Below are positions 1 through 12,745 of a stretch of DNA of 64,000 nt, piece by piece; within the stretch, counting starts at the first letter, position 1, and each line of letters starts with the position of its first letter. A model generated the notes under the pieces. It saw only the letters and a program-made list of their open reading frames with translations. It was not told the origin of the DNA and ran no database searches. The stretch is from Cristatella mucedo (lineage: Eukaryota; Bryozoa; Phylactolaemata; Cristatellidae), in assembly GCA_009760855.2 (NCBI GenBank), contig WPIO01000051.1, positions 304,001-368,000 on the forward strand. Direction: 5' to 3'. A program made the position numbers and the translations under genes.

Positions 1-16
1 GAGAGGGAGAGAGAGA
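1..16. repeat. end of a (GA)n microsatellite
   Basis: The window opens inside a short GA-rich run; the rest of the tract, if any, is outside the window. Confidence 0.5.
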
Positions 17-402
17 CTACGAGGGTTGATGGGACCGGATCCTCTGCTCGTGGTCCTTCCTCACTCAATGAGGTGCAATCAAAAAAGCACGTGTCAGCAG
101 CACGATATTTTAAAACATTCAAAAGGTCGGCTACTTTAATGTCCGGAAACACGGAGGCTTTTTAAGCTAATAAAGTAAACTGGATCGGGGTGGGGCTGAT
201 GTTACAAATGTGTTAGGCAGTTTTGGACTAGGTTGTTTGCATAATGACAAGGAAGCTAGCGAGTACTAGACTACAGCCACGTAATCGGTACACGAATATC
301 GTAGTTGGATAGTTATATAGTTACTGGAGCACTGCTGAACAGTCATAGTTTCAAGAACGGTTTTACATTGCAATATGTACTTGTATTTATGGGAATGTAT
401 AC

Positions 403-442
<40 letters not shown>

Positions 443-1110
443 TAAAACCACACCTGCAAAGTAAAGCAAGGCCCGTGCACGATATCATCTTCTCTGGTCG
501 TCGGTGTGCAGTATGTCATGTGACTACTGATGTGACTGATTGTCACAATTGTCGCGCACCAACCACGACGGCTAAAGATTGTGACACGATTAAATTAGAA
601 TGCTAAGCTCGTAACTCATAAATGACAAGCTCTGTTGGGCGAAGTGTACTTTGATGCCGATTACGACCAGCCTGCGTTCACTCTAAATCAGTACCTCCGC
701 ATGACGACAAGCTCAGCTCACACTGCGACAGCGACAGCTCCGAGTCTTTCGCACAGACAGTGTAAGACAGTGAATGATTTATGCTGAGCTTGAGACTACT
801 AAAGCCGACGCAGATAAAGCATTTTTTGAAGCAGCAGAGAAACTGTCAGAGTTAATTCCATTAGAGAATGCCGAAGCAGTTCTACTGGTATGGCTGCTCA
901 CACAGGTGCTATTTGCACAGGCAGAACTTTAGTGCCAGATGGAGAAGTTTCCCTACTGCCTAGCTCGACGTCTGCAGCCAGCGACTAAATGTATTAAAGT
1001 GTTAACTACCCTGGGGGGGGGCGAAAGACCGACGGTTCATCTTGCGCTCAGGCGAGTTGAAAGATCAATAGCCAGCGAGTAAGCGCTCATCCTTTGGCTG
1101 CTGGTTCAGT
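17..1110. other. no gene seen; short (TA)n tract inside
   Basis: I see no coding exon, RNA gene or recognisable element here. A (TA)n run of about 25 bp lies at 415-439. Base composition is ordinary until about 1100, where the GC-rich island of the GPCR gene begins. Confidence 0.6.
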
Positions 1111-1299
1111 AGTTCGTTCTCACTGTACAGTGCCGTTAATGAAATAAGCACTGCTGTGCAAACGGCGCTCATTCGAAAGTTTATCGAGCGCGCTCTGGTT
1201 CAGTCGAGAGCAGCCGGCGCCTCTGGGCATTCGGCTCGGTCTCAGCTCGAGCGTAAGTGCGTCAGACCGCGATTGCTCGCTCGCTCGCTCGCTTGCTGG

Positions 1300-1395
1300 A
1301 TGACCGCGACCATGCTTGGTTGCCTGGGCAGCTGCTGCAGCAACCGCAGCCGCAGCAGCAGCAGCGTCAGCCTCTGCCGGCGATGCTGCCGCTAG
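1300..1395 (+). other. possible upstream ORF overlapping the GPCR start
   Basis: An ATG at 1300 opens a 31-codon frame that stops at 1395, in another frame and overlapping the proposed GPCR ATG at 1383. If the transcript starts upstream, this uORF could lower translation of the receptor. This is inference from position only; the transcription start is unknown. Confidence 0.3.
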
Positions 1396-4099
1396 CGCAG
1401 CTTGGCGGCGGCGGCAACCGCTCAGCGACGACGGAGGCTGGCGGCGGCGGCGGCCACTCGGCGCTCGAGATATGCAGCTCCTTCTACCTGCCACTGCTCG
1501 AGGTCCTCGTGTTCGCTGGCAACGGATCCATGGTGTTTCTCATTTGCAGGACGAAGAAGTTCCACACCATCTCAGGTTCGTCGTCGCCGCTCGGCACTCT
1601 CGCGGCCGCCGCCTCGCTGCGGCCGCGTTGCTATCGTCCGGGTAGCTCGCTCGGCCAGCTGTCCAGCCGCCGACGAGCCATCGCCTAGCTCGCCGCTGGG
1701 CTTTCTGCGCGTGCGGCCTTTAGCTAAGTACACGGGGGGGGGCCTGGACGGTTGAATTCGCACAGCTGCGGCCAGTGCGAATTCGCGAGACCTCGACGCT
1801 CGTACGCGAGCGCCGGGTTCCGCAGCCACTGTGAAGGTGCCTCAGCAAGCCAGCTGCGCTCCAGGTGGCTCTAAATCATCGGCCGCGATCGTGAGCCGCG
1901 TGCGGTCCGGCGATTCGAAGGCACTAGCGAAGGCAGGGTCGAGAAGCACAAGCAAAGTCGCGTACAGCTACTGTCGTACTCGCAGTCAGCCAGTAGTACC
2001 CAGTCATAGACAGCTACCCTATGCAATCGTCGAGCTTCGAGCTGCCGGGTTCATTCGTCCTGGCACGATAGCTCGATGAAGAGTGGCCGTGTGGAGTTGT
2101 GCCAAGTACGAAAGAGTGCTCGGATGTCTGCAACAGGAACTTGCTGTCCGAATGCCGGTGGTGAGCGACTCGTGGCAGCATAGCTTGGGAGACTCAAGCG
2201 TGCTTCGGTAACTAATGAATATAAATCCGCCTGTCGAGAGCTTCCGATGCGGTGCGTGCTCAATATCCACGGTCAAGCAAATCTCCAAGAGACTGATACA
2301 CAATCCCTGGCATGATTGCAATGGAATGTAAGCGTGTTAGCTGTTTTGCTATGCTATGGTGATGTGGCATGAACAAATTACTTCACAGTGTGTTGTGATT
2401 AAGCTCACAACTCTAGTTGCTCAAAATCAATTTGCAGACTTTCGTGTGCAATTTCTATAATTGTGAACGTGTGCGACATACATCAGTAAATCCGGTTCCA
2501 TTCACAGAAAACACCGCTAAGTCTGTAGCCAGCACTGATCAATGAGAAGAGCACCTAAGAAATTTGTATACATCAATGCTAAAGCCTGAAGCTAGAAAAG
2601 TTATTTTAAAATAAATGTTGTGAGATAAAATCAAAATTAGTTTTAAATTATGAAGATGAATCTTACCATCACCACTTATATTCTCTTCCCCTTGCTAAGT
2701 GGAGGATAGTGAATCACTAGGGATTGAAACTTCGTAAAAATTAGGTTAAAGTCCGCTTGATAATATGGTTCAAAAGCTATCTGATAGTTTTATTAACGTT
2801 TATTGTTTGCCTTCTTTAAGACTTTCCTAATTTATGAAGGAGCTGCAAGATTTCCTGTTTGGCGGGCTGGGTCACCAACTTGGCAAAATGGCACTTAAGC
2901 TGGCCCTCCAAAGAAAAGTTGCTGTACAGTTTCCGGTGATTGTTTACGGGTATAGACTAATTTCAAGTAGGCATTTTGAAAATATCCTTCTATGCAGATC
3001 CTTTACAACTAGATAAATACCTGTTTGTAGGTAAATTGCAAGGTATGGTATAGTGAGAGGTTAAAGCCTCGGATCATGCCTGTGCCTGCACAAATTCGTC
3101 TGCTATTTCGTCTGATGCCACTGACAGCATATGCTACATTGCCTTACAACTCTAACTTCTTCACGAGATACATTATAATCGTGTCAATGCTAGAGCAATT
3201 GGTCCGACTAGAATAGCCAAGCGTAATTATTTTTCTATAAAGCGTTGCCCTTTTTTGCTTCAGGCATGCTTTTGCTGAACTTGGCTGCAGCAGATATAAT
3301 GGTTGGCATAGCTACGCTGCCGACAGTGCACGGACTCCTGACAATGACAAGGAATCTAGACGATGGTACATGTCGTGCATTTGGAGTGCTAACGGTGACC
3401 TCTTGCTGCTCCAGTGCATGGTCGCTGTGCATGGTGAGCGTCGAACGCTACGTCTCCGTATTCCACCCGTTCCAGCACCAAAGATTGTCCAGAGGCATCA
3501 TGCTTGCGCCCGCTGCAATGTGGACGTATAGTGCGACGCATGCGGTCGTAATGCTGGCCTACCAAGATGGCTACGTATGGGTCGGCAGCATACAGACCTG
3601 TGGCCCGAATGCGAGGCGGTATCCTGCGTTTGTCGTTGCGCTCGAAGTGCTCGATCTGCTGCTGCCCAGCGCCATCATGGCGTTCTCCTATGGATCCATA
3701 TACCGAGAAGCCAGGCGTCATAGCGTGATCATCCAGTCGCTGAATATCTCGGAGAAAGGAGAGAGCAGCCCACCCGGAGCGGTCAAAAAGGCCACCCTAG
3801 TCACAGATGAGAAAACAACTCGAAAGGCAACTCTTGTCATTATCATCATCACGGGAACTTTCAACGTCTGCTGGTTTCCTTTTGGCGGATCTGCACTGTG
3901 TTATGCACTTGGGTTGCAGGTGTCACCCCAATTGCTGTTAGGTTTATTTTGGCTTGCCTTGACCAACAGCGCTATCAATCCGGTCTTGTACGCCATACTA
4001 AACAGACAGTATCGTGCTGAGGCCAGGCGAATGCTAAGCTGCGCTAAAGTAGGAAATGCAGCCACGAGAGCGTCGGGAAACGGGAATATCAACGTGTGA
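1383..4099 (+). CDS. class A (rhodopsin-like) GPCR, two exons
   Basis: Coding parts are 1383-1575 and 3264-4099, giving 342 residues with seven transmembrane segments. The split codon (G65) reads through cleanly: the donor after 1575 is CAG|GTTCGT and the acceptor TTTTTTGCTTCAG ends at 3263. TM1 (about 34-55) has GN with N47 at 1.50. TM2 has LNLAAAD with D75 at 2.50. TM3 runs from C101 (3.25) to E125-R126-Y127, an ERY variant of DRY. W151 is 4.50. C177 can pair with C101. P199 and Y207 are 5.50 and 5.58. TM6 has CWFPF (267-271). TM7 has NSAINPVLY (299-307), the NPxxY motif. N12 is a possible glycosylation site. Motifs and size resemble the amine-like receptors, but position 3.32 is T108 rather than the Asp that binds amines, so I do not assign a ligand. 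It should sit in the plasma membrane and couple to G proteins. The ATG at 1383 is the first in frame; an extra 5' exon is possible. Confidence 0.88.
1576..3263 (+). other. GPCR gene intron
   Basis: A GT-AG phase-1 intron of 1,688 bp separates TM1 from TM2. Its 5' part continues the GC-rich island; from about 2350 it becomes AT-rich. It ends in a T-rich tract and CAG. I see no element or nested gene in it. Confidence 0.85.
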
Positions 4100-4236
4100 A
4101 GCTCCCAAGTTGGAAACCAATCACGTGTGCTCTATGCATGACTCATTTCGGACTCCCATGAGCACAATACTTTCTGTATACAAACGAGTTAGGTTCACGT
4201 ATTTTCTTATAGAACGTGAAATTTGTTAAAAACATG

Positions 4237-4242
4237 AATAAA
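4237..4242 (+). terminator. polyadenylation signal of the GPCR gene
   Basis: AATAAA lies 138 bases after the stop codon of the GPCR at 4099, a normal 3' UTR distance. No cleavage site can be fixed from sequence alone. Confidence 0.6.
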
Positions 4243-5808
4243 CATCATCCAGTGGATGGATTTACGTACCATCAACATCGACAGATCGCTTTTGTAAAGT
4301 CGCAGGTAATAGGACCGCATGAGGTCTTTCATTCAGTTATTGAGAAGTCATGCATCTGTCGTCAGCTCCTGGTTTTTTAATCAGGCGTACCATGCCGAAC
4401 AAAAAGGGTCCTCGAATGCGAGGCCTCACATACTTGCAAGAATTAATTAATAAAAACAAGTTGTCATTGGCGTGTCAAGTTGAAAAGTTGCTCCTGAAAT
4501 TTCACGAGATCGGAGGCAGGCTAAATCTCGATTCTCCCTAAACAAATTTAAAACGAGAAATCAAGGATGCCGTGAGTTGGCGAGTTAACAGAAATCCTAA
4601 GAAGCTAGATGGGTCTTGCTTGTAGTTACGCTCATGCAGCCGGAGCTCATTCCGATCTCTAGCTTCCTTCTTTTCTTCATAGCGAATTTTAGTCAAGCTA
4701 CCCGTGTAAGATCTTGATAGGAAATGGGGCAACCTGTTAGATTCCATCAGCAGTGAAAGTGAGATGTCAATCGCTAGAAGCTAGTTACAAACTAAGCACA
4801 TGGTTATGCTGTTCTAGGGTGCAGTGGTAAAGATAGGGTGCTAAAATGTGCTAAGCAAATCGAGCACACTGCTTTTAGCAACTCTTTTCATGAGTGCACA
4901 AGGGCGAAGCATTCTTTTGGGGCAGGCTGTAGCTGTACGGACGGTAGGTTTGCTGAAAACTGAAGGGTAACACCACCTTGCTGTTCTGCAAAGCAAATGC
5001 TATAGCCACACAACAAGTTTTCACTGATGATCAGATTCTCCTAGGCTAACTTACATAGATACTGTAATACTCAGGGCTGTCCTGTTCATTTTGTAATGGG
5101 ATTGATTAATGATAGATAGATTAATGGGTCAAACTAAGACTGGTTCTTCAGTGTCCAATAGGTAGCCCCTTATAGCCTGATTAGAGGCCAAGGCCTTCAA
5201 ATCCTTTGTCTAATGTTACGAGCAAATAAACCGTCAAAGATGAATTGCTGGATGCGAAGATCAACCAAGCATAAAGAATCATTGGAGCAGTTGGCCTCGT
5301 GGAGATGCAGATACGATAGAAAACTGACTGAGTCGATTTGCATGTCTGTTTGGGCAACAGTAGCAAGCTCGCAGGGCCCCACGTGCACGTGTGTACATCA
5401 ATAGCGCTGTGTCAGTAAACGAAGCTACGCATGCTCTCAGTCAACGACAATTCACGTGCCACGATTAAATTTGAATGGTTACATTGCCGGTGCTAGCATT
5501 GTGTGGGCTTCTAGACAAAGGCAACCTGAAGTGCTGCTGCCAAGAATCGGGGTCGACACATTTTCTCAAGCCTATAAATTAGGCCGTGCGTTCTACGGCA
5601 TTTCATCTCTGGCGTTGAATCCTTGCGGTCCAGATCTGCGAGATCTGGAATCCAGGAGAATCCAGGAGAGCCAGATCGGATCAGATCAGATCAGATCAGC
5701 TTCTCAGGCCATGTCGCCGTATGCTGCAGTGACAGCAAGCACCTACTTATGCAAACACACTCATACGCATGCTTGCACATACAAAAATGCACCAGAGGAT
5801 TACTAGAG
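4243..5808. other. no gene seen
   Basis: A 63-codon ATG frame at 4350-4541 (Lys/Leu-rich) has no recognised domain. A short GATCA tandem run lies near 5680-5700. Nothing else stands out. Confidence 0.5.
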
Positions 5809-5981
5809 GGTGGGTGAGCCATAATGGCTCGCTAGGTAAGGCGGTTGCTTTACCCCACGACCTCTATCCCAAGGTCGCAGGTTCGAATCCTGCGGTGGGC
5901 TATCCTTTATTGCCACTGCAAATAGTGGTGATAGCCTTAAGGGCTCTTCTGCTGCTATACACCAGAGGCTGTTAAATCAGC
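5809..5981 (+). mobile_element. SINE A copy 1, tRNA-derived
   Basis: The head is tRNA-like: a degenerate A box (TGGCTCGCTAGG) followed by a good B box GGTTCGAATCC at 5880-5890. The body then reads ATTGCCACTGCAA, a GGTGATAGCC segment, GGCTCTTCTG, CTATAC and ends AATCAGC. The same order recurs at 25815, 11507 (shortened), 38098 (tail) and 60736 (rearranged). Confidence 0.75.
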
Positions 5982-7304
5982 ACCCATCCACCTGCTGAGT
6001 TTGGCAGCTGGACGTTCAGCTCACTAGTGCATGCCGATACAACTTTTGCAGATTGCGGCAAAGATAAATGCACCACCAAAACAGAGAAAATTAGCAGCTC
6101 TCCCACAGTCGGAGAGTGGCAGAGCGAGCAGTAGAGTCATCGATGTCTACTCTGTGCCTGAGGAGGAAGTGTGTGTGCCAGGAGAGGCTAACAAGCGGTG
6201 ACACTTACTGGCAGTAGGTGCTCTCGCAATCGGCCTGCTGATCACGCGACCTCTTTTGCAGGCTGCTCGTGTGGCCTCGTGTAGCTTTCTCTTGATGTTC
6301 CTGTATCTGTAAATTAGGCGGCTCCTCCAGAGAACAGGCATCGCTGCCTAGGCGGCTCTGTGCCCCAAAGGTACTGTACTGCCCCAGACTATCGCGCAGA
6401 TAACGGCTCCTTACACGCCCTAATACCAGAACTGCCAAAATCGGGTGACTCTAAAGAGCAGCCGAGGCTGGGCCCTTGACTCCAGGGCCTTAGCTTGTCA
6501 AGTGCCAAGTCGAGTGCTGTCCGAGTTGGACTGTGATCGATGGCAGACTGAAGCCGATCCCTCTGCACTGAAGCCACGACAGTATCTAGGCGATGCTCCA
6601 AGTAGAGAAGACTATTTGCCTACAGAGGCTTGGCAAATCCTTTGCCAGGCTGCTAGAGTCATGGAAAAGTGCCAGCTGCTCCGAGAACCAGCAGTTGTGT
6701 CTGCAGCCAAGTTTGATAGAAAACAAGGCAGTAGCCTTTTTTGGCAGCTTGGTTCTGTTGCAGTCAGCCGGCCTTCTTGTAGATGCATCAGAGAGGCTTG
6801 ATATTCATTAAGTCTATGGGCCTCTCTACTTGCATCACCTTGATCGCACAGTAGTCCATGTGTCTTAGCCAATAGGTAAGGTACTTCTACTTCACAGCCC
6901 CGGTTTAAATCTTGTAATAGGTAATTCTTATTTGCCGATTCCAAACAGGAGGGATATTTCGTAAGGCTCTTTTGCCACTGTGTACGTGAGGCAGTTCAGT
7001 CAGCTGACCTTTACTTTCCTTTGCTTTTGCAATGACTTACGGACCTAAAACATGGAAAATTTGGCATTATAATTCAAATCAAGTATGCTACATCAGTCGG
7101 AGACCTTCCAAGTTCAGAATTACAGCTGCTTTCGATGCTTTTAATAATTTCATATTGCTCAGTCCACATTCATAGCTTAGAGGGAAATGATCTAAGGATC
7201 TAGACACGGCAGACTGGTCCACAGCAACAGACTGGTCCAGAAGGCTAATGCATCAAGCTGCTGCCTTTAAGGTTGACCTGTGAGAGAAAGACATACTCAT
7301 GACA
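5982..7304. other. no gene seen
   Basis: Frames of 60-118 codons around 6150-6950 overlap on both strands, lack recognisable domains and have no clear gene structure. No known repeat is recognised. Confidence 0.5.
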
Positions 7305-7650
7305 ATAATAATTCTGACAGGAATGATAATAGGTTTTTTATAGCACCCTCATAGAACCGAATTTCAATCCAGGCACCTTACAACCCACTGCAAGAGAAGT
7401 AATAATAGAGAGTTAATGACATGCAGTGTATCGTGCTTAGACAAACATCCAAAAGTATACAAGTAAACACTCAGGGTGGCTAATTAGCAATGCCCCGGTT
7501 ACACGAGGACAATCTGAGCAGAGCCGTTGCTTCTTTAGCTGAGACCTAAATGATGCACAATCAATGCAGGTGGTGACGGAAGTGGGAAGCGATTCCAGAA
7601 AACTTTGCCTGGAGCCACATACACAGAACCATAGCTCATTATCTATCAGA
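7305..7650 (-). mobile_element. degenerate L2-like LINE 3' end (tentative)
   Basis: AAT-rich tail, then TTATAGCACCCTCATAGAAC and CAATCCAGGCACC resemble the 3' terminal segment of the L2-like LINEs in this window, on the minus strand. The rest is too diverged to align by eye. Confidence 0.35.
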
Positions 7651-9385
7651 GCTGGTTCGAGAATTTTGATGACTGATTTATTAGTTGCATAACCAAACTG
7701 AAGCCGTTAGATGGGCCAAGCAGCTGGGCACGCCCTGCCAGCTTCCAGGGAAGGCCAAGTTGAGCAATCTCTCTGCCAACCTTACAAAATCTGATTTGAT
7801 TGTCGACGTTTGCAGCACAGCCCATTAATTCGATGAACAGATTAAACACACAAGAGAAGTTTCAAGCAGGGTTTATGCATGGCAGCCATTCACGTGTCAA
7901 AGTTCAATATATTGTCAGGCTATTTTTTTGAAAGTCACTGAAACAGCCAGCAGCCTAGAGTTACCACAAGGGTCGTGCTAGGTCATATACACTTACACAG
8001 GTGTATAGATATATGCAGATTGGATAGCACTCTATTCAGAGATGGATCCAGGATTTTCATCTTGGGGGCAAGACTTGCAAAATGTTTATGCAAAGGGAAA
8101 GACTCGCAAAGTTTTCATGTAGGCCGAGCTAGACCCACGATTATTGAAAAAATGACGGTTCAAAATCATATTGTTTATTCGAAACGAACTCTGCGGATGC
8201 TTATCAAGCGGAATTAAGACGAAATTTCGTTGCTGATGACGGTCGGTGGACACAGGAGTATGGTGAGGCCCACGTCAGTGCCTGCTGTAGGAGAGCAAAT
8301 GCCCCCCTCAGCTTCTCTGGCTTTGCCACTGACTCTATTAGTTAAAATAGAAAATTGAATGCATGTAATCATGAAAGAGTGCCGATCAGGCTTTTTGTAA
8401 TATTTATTTAGTTAACAGAGAACTTTGACAATAAATTAATCATATAATAATCGCTAAAAATAATTAAAAAAAATGTTGAAGTAAATTGAAGTTGAAGCTT
8501 TATTCTGTAACTAAATTTTATGGAATATTAGAAGCAATTTTCTTTCGAGTATCTTGAACGTAAACAGGCGATTTCTTCCTCAATGTATCACGAATACAGA
8601 CTAGTACGTATATAGGCAGGCATATATACGTGTGCACAGAAATCTGACTTTTTGCTGAGCTTAAAAAATCATGGCCAACAGTGCAACCAAAATGGTAAGA
8701 TTAATATGAGAAAGCAGTAAATGTAATATATTGTGCATGCTGCCACCTCATTTGGACTACTAGGTGGGGAAAATGTGCACAATTAACTTATTTGGTGGAC
8801 ATGTGCATGCTGAAACAGTTGCGGTTTTCAAAGGATAGTTTTTGGCAGCACAACCAGAGAAGCCGTAATAAATAAATAAATAAATATATATATATATTTA
8901 TATATGCATAAACAGAGAGCGAGAGAAAGAGAATGAGATAAAGTTAGAGAGAACCTTTAATTGCGGTTCAGCTTTGTATTGTAGTTCAGCATGGACTGCA
9001 CTTCCCGGTTAAACTAGCACCGTGGTCCATCTTGGGTGCTGTTATTGAGCAGTTTTGAAAGGACGAGTATACGGTACTTCTGGGTTGTGCCAGTTCATGG
9101 ATGTCGCGTCTCATCTGCATATCAGCACGCATTTGATTCTACTATGAATGCCGTTAACTGTGCTCCGACGAATACTACTTTCACCAGCTCTGATCACCCA
9201 GCTAAGCTATGAGTTTGATCCCAAAAACCTGATGCTGATGTACGCAAGTTAGTGTCCTGGTACAGCTACCGCATCTGCAGCAGTTTTCTCAGATGCTCTG
9301 TGAGAGATAGGAGAGAGTATCAAAGTAACATTCTGTACAGTTCTATTAGAGTTCCCACATAGCTATGCATGCATAAACACGGACA
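7651..9385. other. no gene seen; short AAAT/TA microsatellite
   Basis: AT-rich DNA with an (AAAT)n(TA)n run at about 8866-8906. The 80-codon frame at 7975-8217 has no recognisable domain. Confidence 0.5.
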
Positions 9386-9397
9386 CAGACACACACA

Positions 9398-9468
<71 letters not shown>

Positions 9469-9530
9469 ATATATATATATATATAAACATATATATATAT
9501 ATGTGTGTGTGTGTACATACATACATACAT
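9386..9530. repeat. compound (CA)(TA)(TG)(CATA) microsatellite
   Basis: A short AC run passes into a (TA)n tract of about 60 bp, then units with AAACATATAT, then (TG)n and (CATA)n. The repeating Tyr-Ile frames here are not genes. Confidence 0.95.
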
Positions 9531-11506
9531 AAGCACACCCACACCCATATTACACATAATGTTTTTCAAGCAGGCTTGCTCATATGTTGCAATTAGCATG
9601 CAATCTTTCTCTGAGTGGACGGAGAACGTATACAAGATGGCTGTTAAATATGCAAACAAAAAACGCACATTTACATGCTCCATAAGAAAATCACCTTCAC
9701 TCGTGGTGCTGCTGAGAGACGGATTGTGTTTATCGATTATGCAAAGCTCATAAACTCACTGCTCTTCATTGCAAATAGGAAAGTGTGACAAGCATAAAGC
9801 ACGCTAAAGCTGAGGAAGTGACATAGCAGCAACAATTAGTATATAAAAAACATCGAACGAACATAATTAATAGGATAAAATGATCGACTTTATCAACCAG
9901 CCTTTGGTTTCCAATAATTATTCGTTGCAGACACTGCAATGAATTTAGCCTGAGCCGATGAATTCATAAAGAGATTAGGCCCAATCGTTCACGGTGTCTT
10001 AAGCAATAGCCTCATGCACACACCTGAATAGCCAACCGATATCCTAATCAAGACGAGGCTGCGTGTTCTTTGTTAACGAGAAACTCCTGGTTCTACTGTG
10101 CTAAAACTAGGTTCCGCAAGAGTTTGTGAGTCGAGAGCCCTTAAAAATTGCTCAACCTAAAGCAGCTAGGTGAGTCATATGTGAGTCAGTAGTGGGCCTA
10201 ATTCTTCGGGAGATATGAGTATGGAGCACGTGCACCCAGCTGCTGTGCTCTAGGTGCACTGATGTCTCAGATTTCACAAGTATGAGAATGACTTGCTACG
10301 AACTTGTGGCGAACGAAGGTCGACCGTCGGCTGAATATGTGAGCATACTTGCCACCGCGACTAGCCTATTCTGCCTCGATGGGTTCTATCGTCCATGTTG
10401 AGCCACACGGTGGAAGTACACGTCTGGCACAAATTATATGGTAGTGCATCTGGTAGCTTTCTGATCTTCGTGTCGTGATGTACCAATTGTTCAGGAATTC
10501 ACTTGAGCTTTAGGGCAGCAAAGAAGAGGAGAAAAAGCAGCTTTTCCTGTCTGATCAAGTCGAGTTTACAACAATCAAGTTCTATGCTGGTTTTGGTAAG
10601 AGCATCATACCGAGCACATCATACCAAGATGCTTATGCTGCTGCCATCTCCGGAAGAAGCTAAGCGTGGGCTCTTGCTCTTTATCGAGATCGTGCCGAGG
10701 TAGGATGTGCAGCTAGCGATGCATTCCAGAAGCAGAGTTTCAGGTCTTTTCTGACTTAGTTGCAGTTGGTGAAAATTATTGTCTATGCAATGATTCAGAA
10801 AAGCAGCTGTCTTATCATAGTTTGCTGCCCGTGGGAAGTGGTTTCAGGTGGAGGCCACGAGGAGGCTACGAGGAATGATTCATCATCATCTTGGCTTCGT
10901 AGCGTATGAGCCAAAGTCAGACGGACTTTGCCGTTTCCGAGGTCTCGTCTGGCTGCTGTCGGCCCACAAGTGCGAACAGCATTCCATGGATAGTAGGTGA
11001 ATATCAGCATACATATCAGCATACATATCAGCACACAGCCAGCCGGTTTGGCCGTTTGATCGGCGTTAGGAAATGTGAGCCTACTACCGTGCTGCCAGCA
11101 TGCTTTCTCAATGGCTGCATGCATGGGAGAAACCGACCAGTGAACGTACGTGAATACGACCCCATTTACAGGTCGGCAGGAACTATTTGTTTGCTTACAC
11201 TTGGCCTCGCCCCCTCTTGTCCTAGTTGGCCTCTAGCGAGTCACAGAGTCGGCTGATGAGTACACCCTAGTCTGCTTTTGGGCCTGCTCTTTTCATGCAA
11301 TAGTGATATCAACATGCGAGAGATTAAGCTCTCTTTAAGCAGCTGTCACCAACCCAAGCCACTGCCGTCGGAGACACACCCGCCTCCAAATCTAGGAGAC
11401 ACACACACACACAACACAAGCACACAGGCACACATACACATATACAGGATGTGGTAAGCATGAAAGAGCCGTTGAGACACACGGAAAGAGAGACAAAGGC
11501 ATAGTC
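9531..11506. other. no gene seen; small 12-bp tandem repeat
   Basis: Frames of 66-116 codons at 10503-11256 overlap on both strands and show no domain. A run of three imperfect ATATCAGCATAC units lies near 11002-11037. A (CA)n stretch with related sequence lies near 11398-11445. Confidence 0.5.
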
Positions 11507-11639
11507 GGTGAGCTGTGATGGCACACTAGGTAAGGTGGTTCGATTCCTGCAGTGGGCGATTCATTATCGACACTGCAAGTGGTTGTGATAGCCGTAAAGG
11601 CTCTTCTGTCGCTATGCAAAAAGAGGCTGCTTAATCAGC
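11507..11639 (+). mobile_element. SINE A copy 3, internally deleted
   Basis: It keeps the A box TGGCACACTAGG (11519-11530) and B box GGTTCGATTCC (11537-11547), but only 6 bp separate them instead of about 40 in the 25815 copy. About 33 bp of the tRNA-like head is missing. The tail is the usual GATAGCCGTAAAGGCTCTTC ... AATCAGC. A long GA tract begins about 50 bp downstream. Confidence 0.75.
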
Positions 11640-11689
11640 AAGGATTTATGTATAGTCGGAGACAGAGACTGGGAGAGAAGTAGGGAGAG

Positions 11690-12052
<363 letters not shown>

Positions 12053-12533
12053 GACAGACAGATAGACAAAGACAGAGACAGTCAAAGAGAAAGAAATAGC
12101 GCGATGGAAAGGCAGAGGACCAGAAAGCAGGAATTCCAGTGAGATCTTTCTAAAAAATTCGCCGCATGGCTGAATAGTTGCATGAACCGTCCGTGCTACA
12201 ACATTAGATGTTGAGCTGGTTGGTGGGAAAGAATGTTTGCTGGCCAACATTGTGGGCCGCCGAAGCACTTAGCATGCACCGGCATTCAATTTACGTGCAA
12301 GTGTTCAGTCGTTGATCGTTCATCAAGCTTCCTGACTTTCTTTGCGAATTAACCCGATACGCGTAGAAGTACCCATACAGAATGCAATGTTAAACAGGCG
12401 GCTTTGACTGATAACTTTGTGGATGCTACCGACTTTACTTGCAGTTAATCGGTCCTTGCCAGTTAATTTGACAGCCTTAGTAATTAGGCTGAAGAGCACG
12501 AGCACGAATGTCTCCATTCGAGAGAATGTCTTC
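12053..12533. other. no gene seen
   Basis: Ordinary composition. The overlapping minus-strand frame is an extension of the GA-tract artefact. Confidence 0.5.
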
Positions 12534-12745
12534 ATAATAATAATAATAACACATTCATATAGCATCCTCTGGCGACTGAATCTCTTTCTAGGCAATGCTG
12601 TGTAGATAACCTTACCAAATGATCGGTGGTAGCATCCGCAAGCAGAAGGCAGATTGCAAGCAGGTACATGACACAAAGGAAGAATCACAAAGAGCCACCA
12701 AATGCTGTAATAAACAGGTGCGTTTTAAACTTCTCTTTAAATGCC
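12534..12745 (-). mobile_element. L2-like LINE 3' end fragment
   Basis: On the minus strand it carries the end of the LINE coding region, the short 3' UTR, the AATCTCTTTCTAGGCA segment and a (TTA)n-type tail at 12535-12550. It aligns in order with the 3' end of the copy at 14478-16272. Confidence 0.7.

Noticed and set aside
4350-4541. 63-codon ATG frame containing LTYLQELINKNKLSLACQVE
   Set aside because: Protein-like but short, with no recognised family, promoter or continuation.
5560-5580. CCTATAAATTAGG as a promoter TATA box
   Set aside because: No supported gene downstream, and the AT content nearby makes it unremarkable.
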